From a virus: a DNA stretch of 64,000 nucleotides. The stretch spans positions 1 to 64,000 of the IMG/VR virus record IMGVR_UViG_3300010401_000005; one strand, 5' to 3'. This document shows positions 15,712 to 23,154 of this stretch, piece after piece. How positions within the stretch are numbered: the first letter of the stretch is position 1; every line of letters begins with the position of its first letter. The translations under genes were made by a program, and so were the position numbers. Below the pieces are notes generated by a model. The model saw nothing but the letters and a program-made list of their open reading frames with translations. It did no database searches and had not been told where the DNA came from.

Positions 15712-17130
15712 TTATAACGCCTCCATCAGACTTTCAAAGATCCTTTGTGCGAGAAGACAAGGAATCCCGTTCCCTATGATCGTAGTCGCAAGAGATGCCT
15801 TGTCAGGTAAAGGGTAGGTATCGGGTACGCTCTGGAATCGCGCTAACGCTCTCGGCGTCATGGAGACGACCCTTCCCATTTCCAGCCAGGCACGGAACGG
15901 ATGTTTCTCCATGCTTGCGGTGAGGGTCGGAGTCGGCGCCGCCGACTCCGCTATCTGGAGATCGCCTGCATAGTTTGCGGGTTTGCCGTCTACCAAAAAC
16001 GCCCTTTGATTTGCGTTGCGTCCGGAGGCGACTTGCGCAGCGGCGGACCCCGCCGCTGCGCGGAGTTCCATTGTGGAGGATTCGTTTGCAAGGAATGCCC
16101 GAAACACTCTTCCGCCTTCCGCCGCCTTGATCGTTGTTGCAGGCTCTTTGCTGAGGCGAACGGTGTCCCACCGTTCGCCTGCCGCGTCTCCGTCCATCAG
16201 AAAAGCGCGGTGCTTGTCCATGCCGTGATTGGCTGTCAGACAGGCGGCAGAACCTGCCGCCTGTCTTGCTGACGAACCCTCACCGTTCGGTATCATCAGG
16301 ATAGCGCGGGGTATATTTGCCTGTCGCCGTCCACATTGCGAGGCTGTCAGCGTGTGGCATGGTTCTGCTGACGTTCGGAGCGTCGCGTCTCTGACTGTGT
16401 TCTGCATTTCTACCAAAACGCTTTCCAATAGTTCGACAGGAAGTCTCTTTAACTGCCAATCAGCAAACTTCGACGACGGCAAGGTATCAATCAGATCCTC
16501 TATCGCCGCATACCATCCCACCCACCGAGGCGTAAGCGGCACATCGTCAAACAGTCCCGCCGTCATAGGTTTCTCACTGTGCGTCGGTCGTAGCGGCGGT
16601 ACGGAACCTTTCAGGACCGCTCGCAATATCAGGCGTTCTCTTGTCTGCGGGACTCCGAAGTCGGCGGCATTCAAGACGCCTTCCGTCCACTGATAGCCAC
16701 ACTCCGATAACGCACGTCGTATTCGTGCCATGCTCTCGGATCTCTGGTATTTGCGGACGTTCTCCAGCGTGAAGAATCTCGGTTTTAGGACACGAAGGAA
16801 GGAGCAGACACCTTCGGCGGATTCGATGTCTTCCGGCAGTTCCACCCCTCCCGAATTGGCGAGAGAGAAACTTTTACAGACCGGCGACGCATGACCGAAT
16901 AGAGGTCTCTCCTCCTTGCGCCAATTGACGCACTGGACAGGCATTGTCAGCACATGCGGACCTACAGCGGAGGCGTAGTGCGCGGAAATGGCAGGGTCGT
17001 ACTCAACAGCACGGATAGGGGTTAAGCCTGCCGCTATTGCGCCGATGTCACATAAGCCGCCGCCTGAAAATAAGGTTGTGATCGTGCCTGCTGTCAATGT
17101 GTCGTTCTCCTCAATCAAATCCTCAAACAT
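15712..17130 (-). CDS. C5-cytosine DNA methyltransferase (Dcm-like)
   Basis: A 472-aa enzyme that methylates cytosine C5 in DNA using SAM. Motif I is LFSGGGLCDIG (20-30); the catalytic cysteine lies in SPVCKSFS (82-89, where the usual text is PPCQ); motif VI ENV (123-125); motif VIII QTRERL (162-167); motif X GNGIPCLLA near the C-terminus. The target-recognition region (about 270-420) is built of four modules each containing RA(F/I)L and an Ala/Ser/Thr-rich strand. Each module's DNA contains a perfect palindrome. Likely guards phage DNA against restriction. Upstream coupling to the DpdA-like gene suggests a modification cassette. Confidence 0.92.
   Translation of the reverse strand: MFEDLIEENDTLTAGTITTLFSGGGLCDIGAIAAGLTPIRAVEYDPAISAHYASAVGPHVLTMPVQCVNWRKEERPLFGHASPVCKSFSLANSGGVELPEDIESAEGVCSFLRVLKPRFFTLENVRKYQRSESMARIRRALSECGYQWTEGVLNAADFGVPQTRERLILRAVLKGSVPPLRPTHSEKPMTAGLFDDVPLTPRWVGWYAAIEDLIDTLPSSKFADWQLKRLPVELLESVLVEMQNTVRDATLRTSAEPCHTLTASQCGRRQANIPRAILMIPNGEGSSARQAAGSAACLTANHGMDKHRAFLMDGDAAGERWDTVRLSKEPATTIKAAEGGRVFRAFLANESSTMELRAAAGSAAAQVASGRNANQRAFLVDGKPANYAGDLQIAESAAPTPTLTASMEKHPFRAWLEMGRVVSMTPRALARFQSVPDTYPLPDKASLATTIIGNGIPCLLAQRIFESLMEAL
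15928..15950. repeat. Palindrome 1 in the methyltransferase gene
   Basis: CGGAGTCGGC, 3-nt loop, GCCGACTCCG: 10-bp perfect arms. Codes for the AESAAPT part of the most C-terminal repeat module of the target-recognition region. Confidence 0.9.
16035..16061. repeat. Palindrome 2 in the methyltransferase gene
   Basis: GCGCAGCGGCGG, ACC, CCGCCGCTGCGC: 12-bp perfect arms with a 3-nt loop. Codes for LRAAAGSAA in the next module. Arm sequence is unrelated to palindromes 1 and 3. Confidence 0.9.
16154..16180. repeat. Palindrome 3 in the methyltransferase gene
   Basis: AGGCGAACGGTG, TCC, CACCGTTCGCCT: 12-bp perfect arms with a 3-nt loop, at the corresponding point of the next module (GERWDTVRL). Confidence 0.9.
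16238..16266. repeat. Palindrome 4 in the methyltransferase gene
   Basis: AGACAGGCGGCAG, AAC, CTGCCGCCTGTCT: 13-bp perfect arms with a 3-nt loop, coding for ARQAAGSAA of the first module. Confidence 0.9.
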
Positions 17131-17738
17131 GGTTGCGCCAGGGTATCCCTCACCAATCCCACCGTCTCCCGCGCAAACTTGTTCAGGGTTGTACCATCCG
17201 CGCTATCCACGCCCGCTGATTGGCACAACCGCAACCGCCTCCGTGTATTTACCCGCCCAACATGGACCCGGATACCGAGAGGGTGAAAGAACTCCGTCGC
17301 TGCGTGGATGTTGGACTCTTTCCATGCCGTCGAACCTGCCACAAACACCCAATCAGGGGAGAAGTCCAACACCTGCGCGAAGTCACATCCATCCTGCAAC
17401 GCTATCGCTACGTTCAACCCTCTCCCGCGCAGTAGGGGCAGGTAGAGAGAGGCGAGTTCCACGGTTCGCGACCAATCGGCAACGGCGTCGGGTAGTAGCA
17501 CCCATTCGGGCTGTCTGTCCTGTGTGGAGACTTTATCCAGCATTCCCAGATAGGCGCAGTGCATTGCTTCATCCCAGACTTTGCCCTTTGTCCAAGCCGC
17601 GAAGACTCCGTTATCACAGGCATAGGGGCAGAAGGGCGTTCGCCAGCTCTCTGGGGTGTAAAGCATCCCTAAATCTTGTATGTGGGCATTCATCCCAACA
17701 TAGGACGGAAACCCTTTTGCCCCCATGAAATACTGCAT
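17115..17738 (-). CDS. TGT/DpdA-like protein (putative deazaguanine base-exchange enzyme)
   Basis: The 207-aa sequence follows the end of the tRNA-guanine transglycosylase TIM barrel in order: ALQDG (113-117, like VQGG), AGSTAWKE (134-141, like GGLAVGE), VHVGRVNTRRRLR (158-170, like LMGVGTPEDL) and GVDSADGT (176-183, at the place of the catalytic Asp loop). The C-terminal zinc site of tRNA TGTs is absent, as in short phage DpdA-like proteins, which insert 7-deazaguanines into DNA. No preQ0 synthesis gene is seen here, so a host-made precursor would be needed. Overlaps the cytosine methyltransferase gene by 16 nt. Confidence 0.55.
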   Translation of the reverse strand: MQYFMGAKGFPSYVGMNAHIQDLGMLYTPESWRTPFCPYACDNGVFAAWTKGKVWDEAMHCAYLGMLDKVSTQDRQPEWVLLPDAVADWSRTVELASLYLPLLRGRGLNVAIALQDGCDFAQVLDFSPDWVFVAGSTAWKESNIHAATEFFHPLGIRVHVGRVNTRRRLRLCQSAGVDSADGTTLNKFARETVGLVRDTLAQPCLRI

Positions 17739-17959
17739 CAGAGTAACCGCGTTTTTGCGTCGTCTACAATTGCCTGCATCATGTCAAGGTAGTTTTGAGC
17801 GTCCCTGAGATCCTTACTCGCCTTGTCCTTTTCGTTGCGATGCTCTGCCCGCTTTGTCAATAGGTGTACCCATTGGCCTAATTCTGCGATGGTATAGGCT
17901 TGCCATGCGTTCGGCTTGTAGTTCGGTTCATCCTTGATAATGCTGCGCGGTGTTTTCAT
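17738..17959 (-). CDS. Hypothetical 73-aa helical protein
   Basis: Clear GAGGAG site before the ATG. Helical, charged protein (LTKRAEHRNEKDKASKDL) of a type seen in many phage early operons, probably a small coiled coil. It is the first gene after the gene-free stretch 17960-18489. Confidence 0.6.
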   Translation of the reverse strand: MKTPRSIIKDEPNYKPNAWQAYTIAELGQWVHLLTKRAEHRNEKDKASKDLRDAQNYLDMMQAIVDDAKTRLL

Positions 17960-18489
17960 TTGTTCTCCTCAATCAAAACCCCCAATACCCACCGAAACCC
18001 CCTCTGACGTGTCCCTTGTGGTGGATGCTGTCCATTTACAAATGCTAAAACCAACGTGAGGACTTGAACCTCCCCGACATAAACGGTTCCACTCTTGCGA
18101 GGCGTTGGTTCCCGGATTCCGTCTGGCCTAGCCATCCGTGTCGTCTCCCGGCGAAGACATTTCCCGCGAGGTTGCGAATCCTCGTCACGCTATCGGGAAC
18201 AGGTTTCGATAGAACGGACTCCCCTCCGTTCGGCGTTTACTTTTTAGCCGTGCCTCTCGTACCTCAATCATGGGCAGGAGACGTTTGATCGACCTTGCGG
18301 TTCATTCCGCACTCTTGAAAGCCTAGTGTCTCAAGGCCATACGCCGCGATGCTCTCCAGCACCGCTACCGTCAGCATTTACTGCTGAGAATTCTTCAAAT
18401 CAGAGCGAGTAGACTCAACCCGTCCCGGTTGTCTTTGCCGCCTACTCGCCGCCTGCACGGATCTGTCTCCAAGATCCTGATGTGCAAGA
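17960..18489 (-). ncRNA. Candidate large structured RNA with cloverleaf-like 3' domain
   Basis: 530 nt without a credible gene, filled on the minus strand with successive stems: GCGAGTAG/CTACTCGC (18442-18449 with 18405-18412), inside it CAACC/GGTTG; TCAGCA/TGCTGA; GGTGCT/AGCATC; TGCGG/CCGCA; GAACGGA/TCCGTTC (18212-18231); CTATCG/CGATAG (18190-18212); CGAGG/CCTCG; CGGAT/ATCCG around TGGC/GCCA; and last a three-hairpin domain closed by 8 bp (18049-18110). This density, in a genome where genes overlap, suggests a functional RNA cotranscribed with the operon. Exact ends unknown; resembles no family I can name. Confidence 0.5.
18049..18110 (-). other. tRNA-like cloverleaf fold
   Basis: An 8-bp closing stem (AACCAACG/CGTTGGTT) holds three hairpins: CTC-GCAA-GAG, CCG-TTTATGT-CGG (7-nt loop) and GAGG-TTCAAGT-CCTC, whose loop fits the T-loop consensus TTCRANN. 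At about 62 nt with a GNRA-capped D-position arm it is too short and lacks the G18-G19 D-loop, so it is not an ordinary tRNA. Confidence 0.5.
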
Positions 18490-18888
18490 TTACAGAGACG
18501 CTACCAGTTCCCGCAGTTCCTCTTCGGACTTGCCCTCCAACGCCTCATTCTGCTTGCGGTGGATGATCTCAAGGATCTGCTGCTTCTTCTCCGAATTGGC
18601 CCGCAGGGTCTCTGCCGCTTCCTCTGCCACCTGTCGGACTTCAATGACGCGCAGAACGATGTCGAACTTGAGTTTCAGAATCTCGTTCGGCCTGGTCGCC
18701 TTCTTCACGAATGATGTGGTTCCGGCATCCTGAATCTGCTTGTTCAGGTTCACCGCCAGCGTATCCAGGTCAACGCGGTTCGGGCGGTTTGTCGTCAGCG
18801 GGAGATCCCAGAGGTCTTCCACGGACAGCGGTCCCTGCGTCGTCTCGAACCGAATCTTCTGCTGCGATGCTTGTTCAAAAATGCTCAT
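18490..18888 (-). CDS. Conserved phage protein of unknown function (132 aa)
   Basis: The N-terminal SVEDLWDLPLT motif and the long C-terminal helix (EIIHRKQNEALEGKSEEELR) are typical of a widespread small phage family that sits next to large unknown proteins in early operons. The helix suggests coiled-coil oligomers. Strong AAGGAG site. The structured region 17960-18489 follows immediately. Confidence 0.65.
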   Translation of the reverse strand: MSIFEQASQQKIRFETTQGPLSVEDLWDLPLTTNRPNRVDLDTLAVNLNKQIQDAGTTSFVKKATRPNEILKLKFDIVLRVIEVRQVAEEAAETLRANSEKKQQILEIIHRKQNEALEGKSEEELRELVASL

Positions 18889-18899
18889 TGTTTTTCTCC

Positions 18900-20942
18900 T
18901 TAAAAGATGACTTTCAACACCTGGTTAAAGGAACCGGAAACCTTTACCACGATGCTATTGCGTTGTGTGGACGAAAAGCCCAAACCGGACAGTTGTTCGT
19001 CACTGTTCTCCGTCCTCATGCGACTTCCGACGATCTCCATAGTCTTGCGATGTGTCTCCAGTTCGGAGGTCAGGAACTCATTGTAAAAGCCTCGTGCCGT
19101 ACCGTCATTTTTGCACCCGTCCAGCATGAAGAAGAAGTGCTTGTTCCCCACGCCTCTGCCGTCCCAGAAGTTCGGAGAAAGCATCAACGCCGACACGCGG
19201 GTAAACTGCTGCGTTTTGATTCCCCATTTCTCCCGTGTAGCCTGCGAGGATTGCAGGACAGGGACGACCTCGATTCCCTGCTCGGTGACGTTCAGTTTTG
19301 CTACCTCGACAGTGCCGGTAACGGGCTTTTCGTAGGAGAAAGAATAAACGGTTCCGAGGACATCTATCTCCACGTCAAAACCGACATCCACCGATTCGCG
19401 CTTTCGGTATTGGTTGACGACAAGGGAATAGGTTCCTTTTGCCATAGTCGCCTTAGTACCGTAGAAAATGTTCTCTACCGCGTTTCTGACAAGGACACCG
19501 CTCACGTTCATATCCACGTCCAGACGCCCGCCCGTTCGCGGACTGTGCTTGTTGGCATAGTGAACATGGAAACCGCCCGCCTCTCGCATGTGAAGATCCA
19601 AGTCATCGGTATTCCACCACGCCAACCGACAGCACACATCTCCGGTAACGTTCCCACCCGCCGCCTTCACCTTCTCCTTGATGCTATCCGCCACATCGCC
19701 CGCATACGACCACGAAAACGGGTTCGGCCATTTGAACAGGTTCTTTGCGGTCAGGTCGAACGGCGCAATCAAAGAGACAAGATTGCTGACGTGCTTGTTC
19801 TCAAACAGAACTTCCAGGCTTTCCGCAGTTGGCAGGATGTCCGCAAGGAACTTCTCTATCCCGATTTCCTCCACCCTATCAAAGTTCTTTGCCGCCTGTC
19901 CTTTTGTGGGAAGGGTATCGAACACATCCCCGGCAAGACGGTTCCTGATATTCCTATCTGCGAACAGGACATTCGTTATATTGATGTCCTCCAGTCGCGC
20001 ATAACGCCGGTCAAGGGATTCCAACAGCCCCAAGCTTTCGAGTGTCACCTTCGCCGCATCCTTCATGCGAGGAGTAATCAGGGCAGTCGGACGCTTGTAA
20101 TTCGTACCGCTCACCTTGTCCTCGAAACTTTTGACGGCTTTCTCCAAGTCAACGCCCTCGGACAGGTCAACAAGCAAAGTCCCGATCACGTCGTTTCGGA
20201 AGCGGCAGGCAAACGCATTCGGCCCGACCACCTGAGACCACGCGAAGAGATCCTGCGCTTTGTCGCCGGTAACGTTATCGAAATCCCTCTTCATCTGAGC
20301 GAAGGTATCCAAGACGGCTTTCTTCTCCGCGCCCCGATAGAGGCTGTTTTGAGCGATCAAATCCTGCACCGTCTCAATCGTATCTGTGGTGATCTCTTGC
20401 AAACCTCTCAGACAAACATCGTGCGCCGAACGATAGTCAGACCATTTCGGGCCACGCAGCGCCGCCGAACAGTAGAGGTTTTGGGGCAGGCTTAGGTTGA
20501 AATGATCCCACGTCAGAACATTCCCGCTGCTCTCCTCAAAGTTCCTGCCCTGTCCTACATGCCCCTCGAAGTGCAGGAATACGTTGCTGATGGGTAGACT
20601 TCGGACGTACTCTGCCAGTGCGTCCACAACTGGCTGATACCCCGGTACAGCCATGTCCCAGAGCGTTTGCACTTCGCCATGCAAAATCGTCACCATACCG
20701 CCCGCGTTCTTGACAAACGACCGGCACCCGGAACAATCGTGTTCGGTGCGCTCTCGAAACATGGGGTTTGTCCCTTCCGGGAACGAGGCAAGGTAGATGC
20801 GCCAGATTTCGTCTTTGTCGATCTCTGCCTGAAAGATCGGTAGACCTTTCATTTCGTTGAATCGTCGCTGAACTGCCAGTTGGATGTCCTGAAAGTTCAG
20901 CTTTTTAACATCGGTCTCCGCTTTTGTTTGTGTTACTGTCAT
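18900..20942 (-). CDS. Large conserved phage protein with Cys pair and DUF2135-like region (680 aa)
   Basis: Start taken at 20942 (AAGGAAAAGAGAG upstream). The first 200 residues include ERTEHDCSGCRSF, a conserved His-Cys-x-x-Cys patch. Around residues 420-500 the text WWNTDDLDLHMREAGGFHV resembles the DLDLHV core of the DUF2135/YfaP beta-sandwich. I know homologous proteins of this size from unrelated phages, always unassigned. It follows a small helical gene partner (18490-18888) and is among the largest early proteins, so it is probably made in quantity. Confidence 0.6.
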   Translation of the reverse strand: MTVTQTKAETDVKKLNFQDIQLAVQRRFNEMKGLPIFQAEIDKDEIWRIYLASFPEGTNPMFRERTEHDCSGCRSFVKNAGGMVTILHGEVQTLWDMAVPGYQPVVDALAEYVRSLPISNVFLHFEGHVGQGRNFEESSGNVLTWDHFNLSLPQNLYCSAALRGPKWSDYRSAHDVCLRGLQEITTDTIETVQDLIAQNSLYRGAEKKAVLDTFAQMKRDFDNVTGDKAQDLFAWSQVVGPNAFACRFRNDVIGTLLVDLSEGVDLEKAVKSFEDKVSGTNYKRPTALITPRMKDAAKVTLESLGLLESLDRRYARLEDINITNVLFADRNIRNRLAGDVFDTLPTKGQAAKNFDRVEEIGIEKFLADILPTAESLEVLFENKHVSNLVSLIAPFDLTAKNLFKWPNPFSWSYAGDVADSIKEKVKAAGGNVTGDVCCRLAWWNTDDLDLHMREAGGFHVHYANKHSPRTGGRLDVDMNVSGVLVRNAVENIFYGTKATMAKGTYSLVVNQYRKRESVDVGFDVEIDVLGTVYSFSYEKPVTGTVEVAKLNVTEQGIEVVPVLQSSQATREKWGIKTQQFTRVSALMLSPNFWDGRGVGNKHFFFMLDGCKNDGTARGFYNEFLTSELETHRKTMEIVGSRMRTENSDEQLSGLGFSSTQRNSIVVKVSGSFNQVLKVIF

Positions 20943-20969
20943 TCGTCTCTCTTTTCCTTTCACACAAGA

Positions 20970-21257
20970 TTAACCGGCGTGAAGTTTTTCTTGTATCGCC
21001 AGCACTTCGATCTGTGCCTCATCCGTTCCCTGTTGAAGTTCCAGAAGTTGCCTGACCACGCCGACAGGGGTTAGTGGAGAATTGCCGCGCTCTTTCACCA
21101 TTTCCGCCTCTTGCCGTGTGTAGTGGTAAATATGATCCTTGTAGGTATCGCATCCACAGCAAGGAGGGCCACCGCCGTAGAACTTGGTACCCTTCTTCGG
21201 GCATTCCCAGATACCGTAACTTCCTTCGTTCTCGTTGTCTGCTACAATCGGAATCAT
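20970..21257 (-). CDS. Hypothetical 95-aa Cys-containing protein
   Basis: N-terminal half is Gly/Cys-rich (WECPKKGTKFYGGGPPCCGC), with four Cys able to form a small zinc site; the C-terminal half is helical. AAGGAGAAGAGACG precedes the ATG. Function unknown. Confidence 0.55.
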   Translation of the reverse strand: MIPIVADNENEGSYGIWECPKKGTKFYGGGPPCCGCDTYKDHIYHYTRQEAEMVKERGNSPLTPVGVVRQLLELQQGTDEAQIEVLAIQEKLHAG

Positions 21258-21272
21258 TCGTCTCTTCTCCTT

Positions 21273-21356
21273 TCATCGCGGCCAAACAAGTGCCGCACCG
21301 ATCACTAATCCTGCCAACAGCCATACCAGATCCGTCAAGAGTTCCTTGCGCTTCAT
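21273..21356 (-). CDS. 27-aa single-span membrane peptide
   Basis: ATG at 21356 with AAAAGGAG 5 nt upstream. Product: a Lys/Arg start followed by LVWLLAGLVIGAALVW, one membrane helix, and a basic end. Too short for ORF callers but packed exactly between neighbours (starts 4 nt into the preceding stop, ends before the next gene's ribosome site). Function unknown. Confidence 0.6.
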   Translation of the reverse strand: MKRKELLTDLVWLLAGLVIGAALVWPR

Positions 21357-21565
21357 GTATCTCCTTTTGTTGGGAATTCCCATTCAAGAGACCAGAAATA
21401 ACAACCCTTTGGATTGTGGTCGTTGCCGAATCGCACAAAAGCCGATGTCGTACTGAAATTGGTAAGGACGCCATGTTCGCAGTCTGTGTGCGTCCTGTCA
21501 CCTTGCGCGTGTCCCGGTATGTAGACCACGCTACGGCCAATGTCTGCGGACGAAGGAGAAATCAT
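21353..21565 (-). CDS. Small phage SH3-like protein (70 aa)
   Basis: Pattern IGRSVVYIPGHAQGDRTH, DCEHGVLTNF, AFVRFGNDHNPKGCYF, SLEW: matches a frequent small phage protein with an SH3-like beta barrel (bulk 'EGVVTSVN..FVFVRF..LEW'). Function in phages is unknown. Coupled on both sides by 4-nt overlaps. Confidence 0.6.
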   Translation of the reverse strand: MISPSSADIGRSVVYIPGHAQGDRTHTDCEHGVLTNFSTTSAFVRFGNDHNPKGCYFWSLEWEFPTKGDT

Positions 21566-21978
21566 TTCTTTTCTGCCTCCTTATCAAACACAACTCGAAT
21601 ATTCTTGTAGTTCGGATGACGCCGCTCCCACTCAGCAGCAACCTCCGCTTCGGTCTCGGTTTCTGAACACGTCATGCGGTGTTTCTCAGGAGTGCCGAAG
21701 GGGTTGTTGTAGTGGATTGTTGCTATCTTCCCCGGTTTATGCGTGTAATCCGTGGTTGCAGGAGGGGCTTCTTCGAGTGCATTCCAAAATCCCATGAATC
21801 CGACATCCTGAAAGGAAACCGATTCGCCGGGGATGTCGTAACCCATAACCTGCTCAATGCAACCACGCGCGGAACAACCCGCAAGCCATCCTTTGACGAG
21901 ACATTCTGTAACCCATCGGGTTTGCTCAAGAGTTGGTTTATCCACGATACCGGGAAGTGGATTATAAAGATTGCTCAT
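21562..21978 (-). CDS. Hypothetical 138-aa protein
   Basis: Start at 21978 overlaps the upstream stop (ATGA). Contains CSARGCIEQVMGYDIPGES and a C-terminal RRHPNYKNIRVVFDKEAEKK tail. No family recognised. Confidence 0.5.
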   Translation of the reverse strand: MSNLYNPLPGIVDKPTLEQTRWVTECLVKGWLAGCSARGCIEQVMGYDIPGESVSFQDVGFMGFWNALEEAPPATTDYTHKPGKIATIHYNNPFGTPEKHRMTCSETETEAEVAAEWERRHPNYKNIRVVFDKEAEKK

Positions 21979-22301
21979 CGGCTTGTCCACCACCACACCA
22001 GCAGAGTAACGACAATGAATCCGATAGCGACAATCACTAACCCGGTGCCGACAAACCGCTCCTGCCGTCTCAGACCCTCGATGAAGTCTTTCGCAGACTG
22101 CGGGTTTTCGTCCTGTTCATCACTTTCCGCATTTGCAAGGTCACGCACAACCACCCCGCGAACATATTCCGGGCGCTCAGGATACCCGCAAAGGATCTCA
22201 TTTCCCCGATACACAAGCGGCTGTTGGCATACATGGCAGGTCAGGTTCGTCTCTTTGTTGAGAAGATCCGGGTAGAGTTCTTCAAGCGTTTTTGTCTTCA
22301 T
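21975..22301 (-). CDS. Membrane-anchored zinc-ribbon protein (108 aa)
   Basis: N-terminal half has CHVCQQPLVYRGNEILC, a three-Cys ribbon-like motif; a charged helix follows and the last 20 residues (TGLVIVAIGFIVVTLLVWWW) form one membrane helix, so the ribbon would face the cytoplasm with a C-terminal anchor. Function unknown. Confidence 0.55.
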   Translation of the reverse strand: MKTKTLEELYPDLLNKETNLTCHVCQQPLVYRGNEILCGYPERPEYVRGVVVRDLANAESDEQDENPQSAKDFIEGLRRQERFVGTGLVIVAIGFIVVTLLVWWWTSR

Positions 22302-22536
22302 GGCGGTACCCTTTCACCATTTTCTGAACGGACTTCACGGCGCGTTCTGTAAGGTCAAAAGCCGCCCGTTCCGTCATCCTGTCGCAAAGGTTGTTGTAGA
22401 GGTCGTGCGCGTTCTGTGTGGCTGATGTAGCGGTATCCATGCCCATCTGCGTAAGGATCGCCAACGCTACATCGTCGCCGGTGGGATGGAGGAATGCGTC
22501 TGTTTGTTCGGGTGTCATGGCGTGACGGGTAAACAT
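22282..22536 (-). CDS. Hypothetical 84-aa helical protein
   Basis: Overlaps both neighbours by about 20 nt. Helical throughout (LYNNLCDRMTERAAFDL). Ribosome site AAGGAGA within the upstream gene. Unknown function. Confidence 0.5.
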   Translation of the reverse strand: MFTRHAMTPEQTDAFLHPTGDDVALAILTQMGMDTATSATQNAHDLYNNLCDRMTERAAFDLTERAVKSVQKMVKGYRHEDKNA

Positions 22537-22859
22537 TGTGATTGTCTCCTTGCCTCGATATTTTGGTACATGCGCTCCTGAGCCACGATGTCGTGTATTC
22601 TTTGTCGGCTCAGTTCAAAGGCTTCCGCAATGTCTTCCATGTCAACGCCGTCCTGCGAAAGCCGGAATATCTCCGCGTTGCGCTCGTTGCGCACTATCGG
22701 AGCATCTTCGGTTAGAATTGGGTACGACATATTGACATTCGGGAACATGCCGTATCCGATAGTCTGGGAAGGGTTCGCCTGCACCCACCGCTCCATGCAG
22801 CGTTTGCCACAGAAGCGCAGAAAGTGGGGAATGTCTCTATGGCAGTATTTACATTTCAC
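22515..22859 (-). CDS. Zinc-finger plus helix-turn-helix protein (114 aa)
   Basis: GTG start overlapping the upstream TGA (GTGA). Residues 3-21, CKYCHRDIPHFLRFCGKRC, give four Cys of a treble-clef-like zinc site. Residues about 70-95, DMEDIAEAFELSRQRIHDIV, read as a helix-turn-helix of the sigma-70 region 4 type. Probably a DNA-binding regulator; targets unknown. Confidence 0.6.
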   Translation of the reverse strand: MKCKYCHRDIPHFLRFCGKRCMERWVQANPSQTIGYGMFPNVNMSYPILTEDAPIVRNERNAEIFRLSQDGVDMEDIAEAFELSRQRIHDIVAQERMYQNIEARRQSQCLPVTP

Positions 22860-23089
22860 TTCGTGTCCCCTTTCACCAATCCCCACGCCCGTTTCTTGAT
22901 GTAAACCAATCCACTCACCGACCACCGCCCGATTATCGCCGCGTTCACTTCACCCCATTCCTTACACCCGGCGCGCAACATGTCGGCATAAAACTCGGAC
23001 ATATCGTTTCGTCTGCACGCTTTGTCACGGGTGCCGACCAGGGCGTTGGAGAGGGCGATTTCGGGGATGTGGATTTGTTGGATAATCAC
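22856..23089 (-). CDS. Hypothetical 77-aa protein
   Basis: GTG start overlapping the stop of the 22-aa gene upstream (GTGA). Sequence FYADMLRAGCKEWGEVNAAI suggests an N-terminal helix bundle. Function unknown. Confidence 0.5.
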   Translation of the reverse strand: MIIQQIHIPEIALSNALVGTRDKACRRNDMSEFYADMLRAGCKEWGEVNAAIIGRWSVSGLVYIKKRAWGLVKGDTK

Positions 23090-23154
23090 CGCTTCCTCCG
23101 TTTCAGCGGCCTAAAGGTGATCCGCCGCGCCGCTTTTGATGTCAACCTTTTCAT
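23086..23154 (-). CDS. 22-aa highly basic peptide
   Basis: The ATG at 23154 overlaps the preceding TGA (ATGA) and the TGA overlaps the following GTG (GTGA). The product has 10 Lys/Arg in 22 residues. Double coupling in the middle of an operon argues that it is translated; at the least it keeps ribosomes running to the next gene. Confidence 0.45.
   Translation of the reverse strand: MKRLTSKAARRITFRPLKRRKR

Noticed and set aside
18711-20495. 594-codon open frame on the plus strand
   Set aside because: Exactly antisense to the 680-aa early protein, which has a start signal and family resemblance; the plus-strand frame has neither and its composition (Arg/His/Leu-rich) is that of a shadow.
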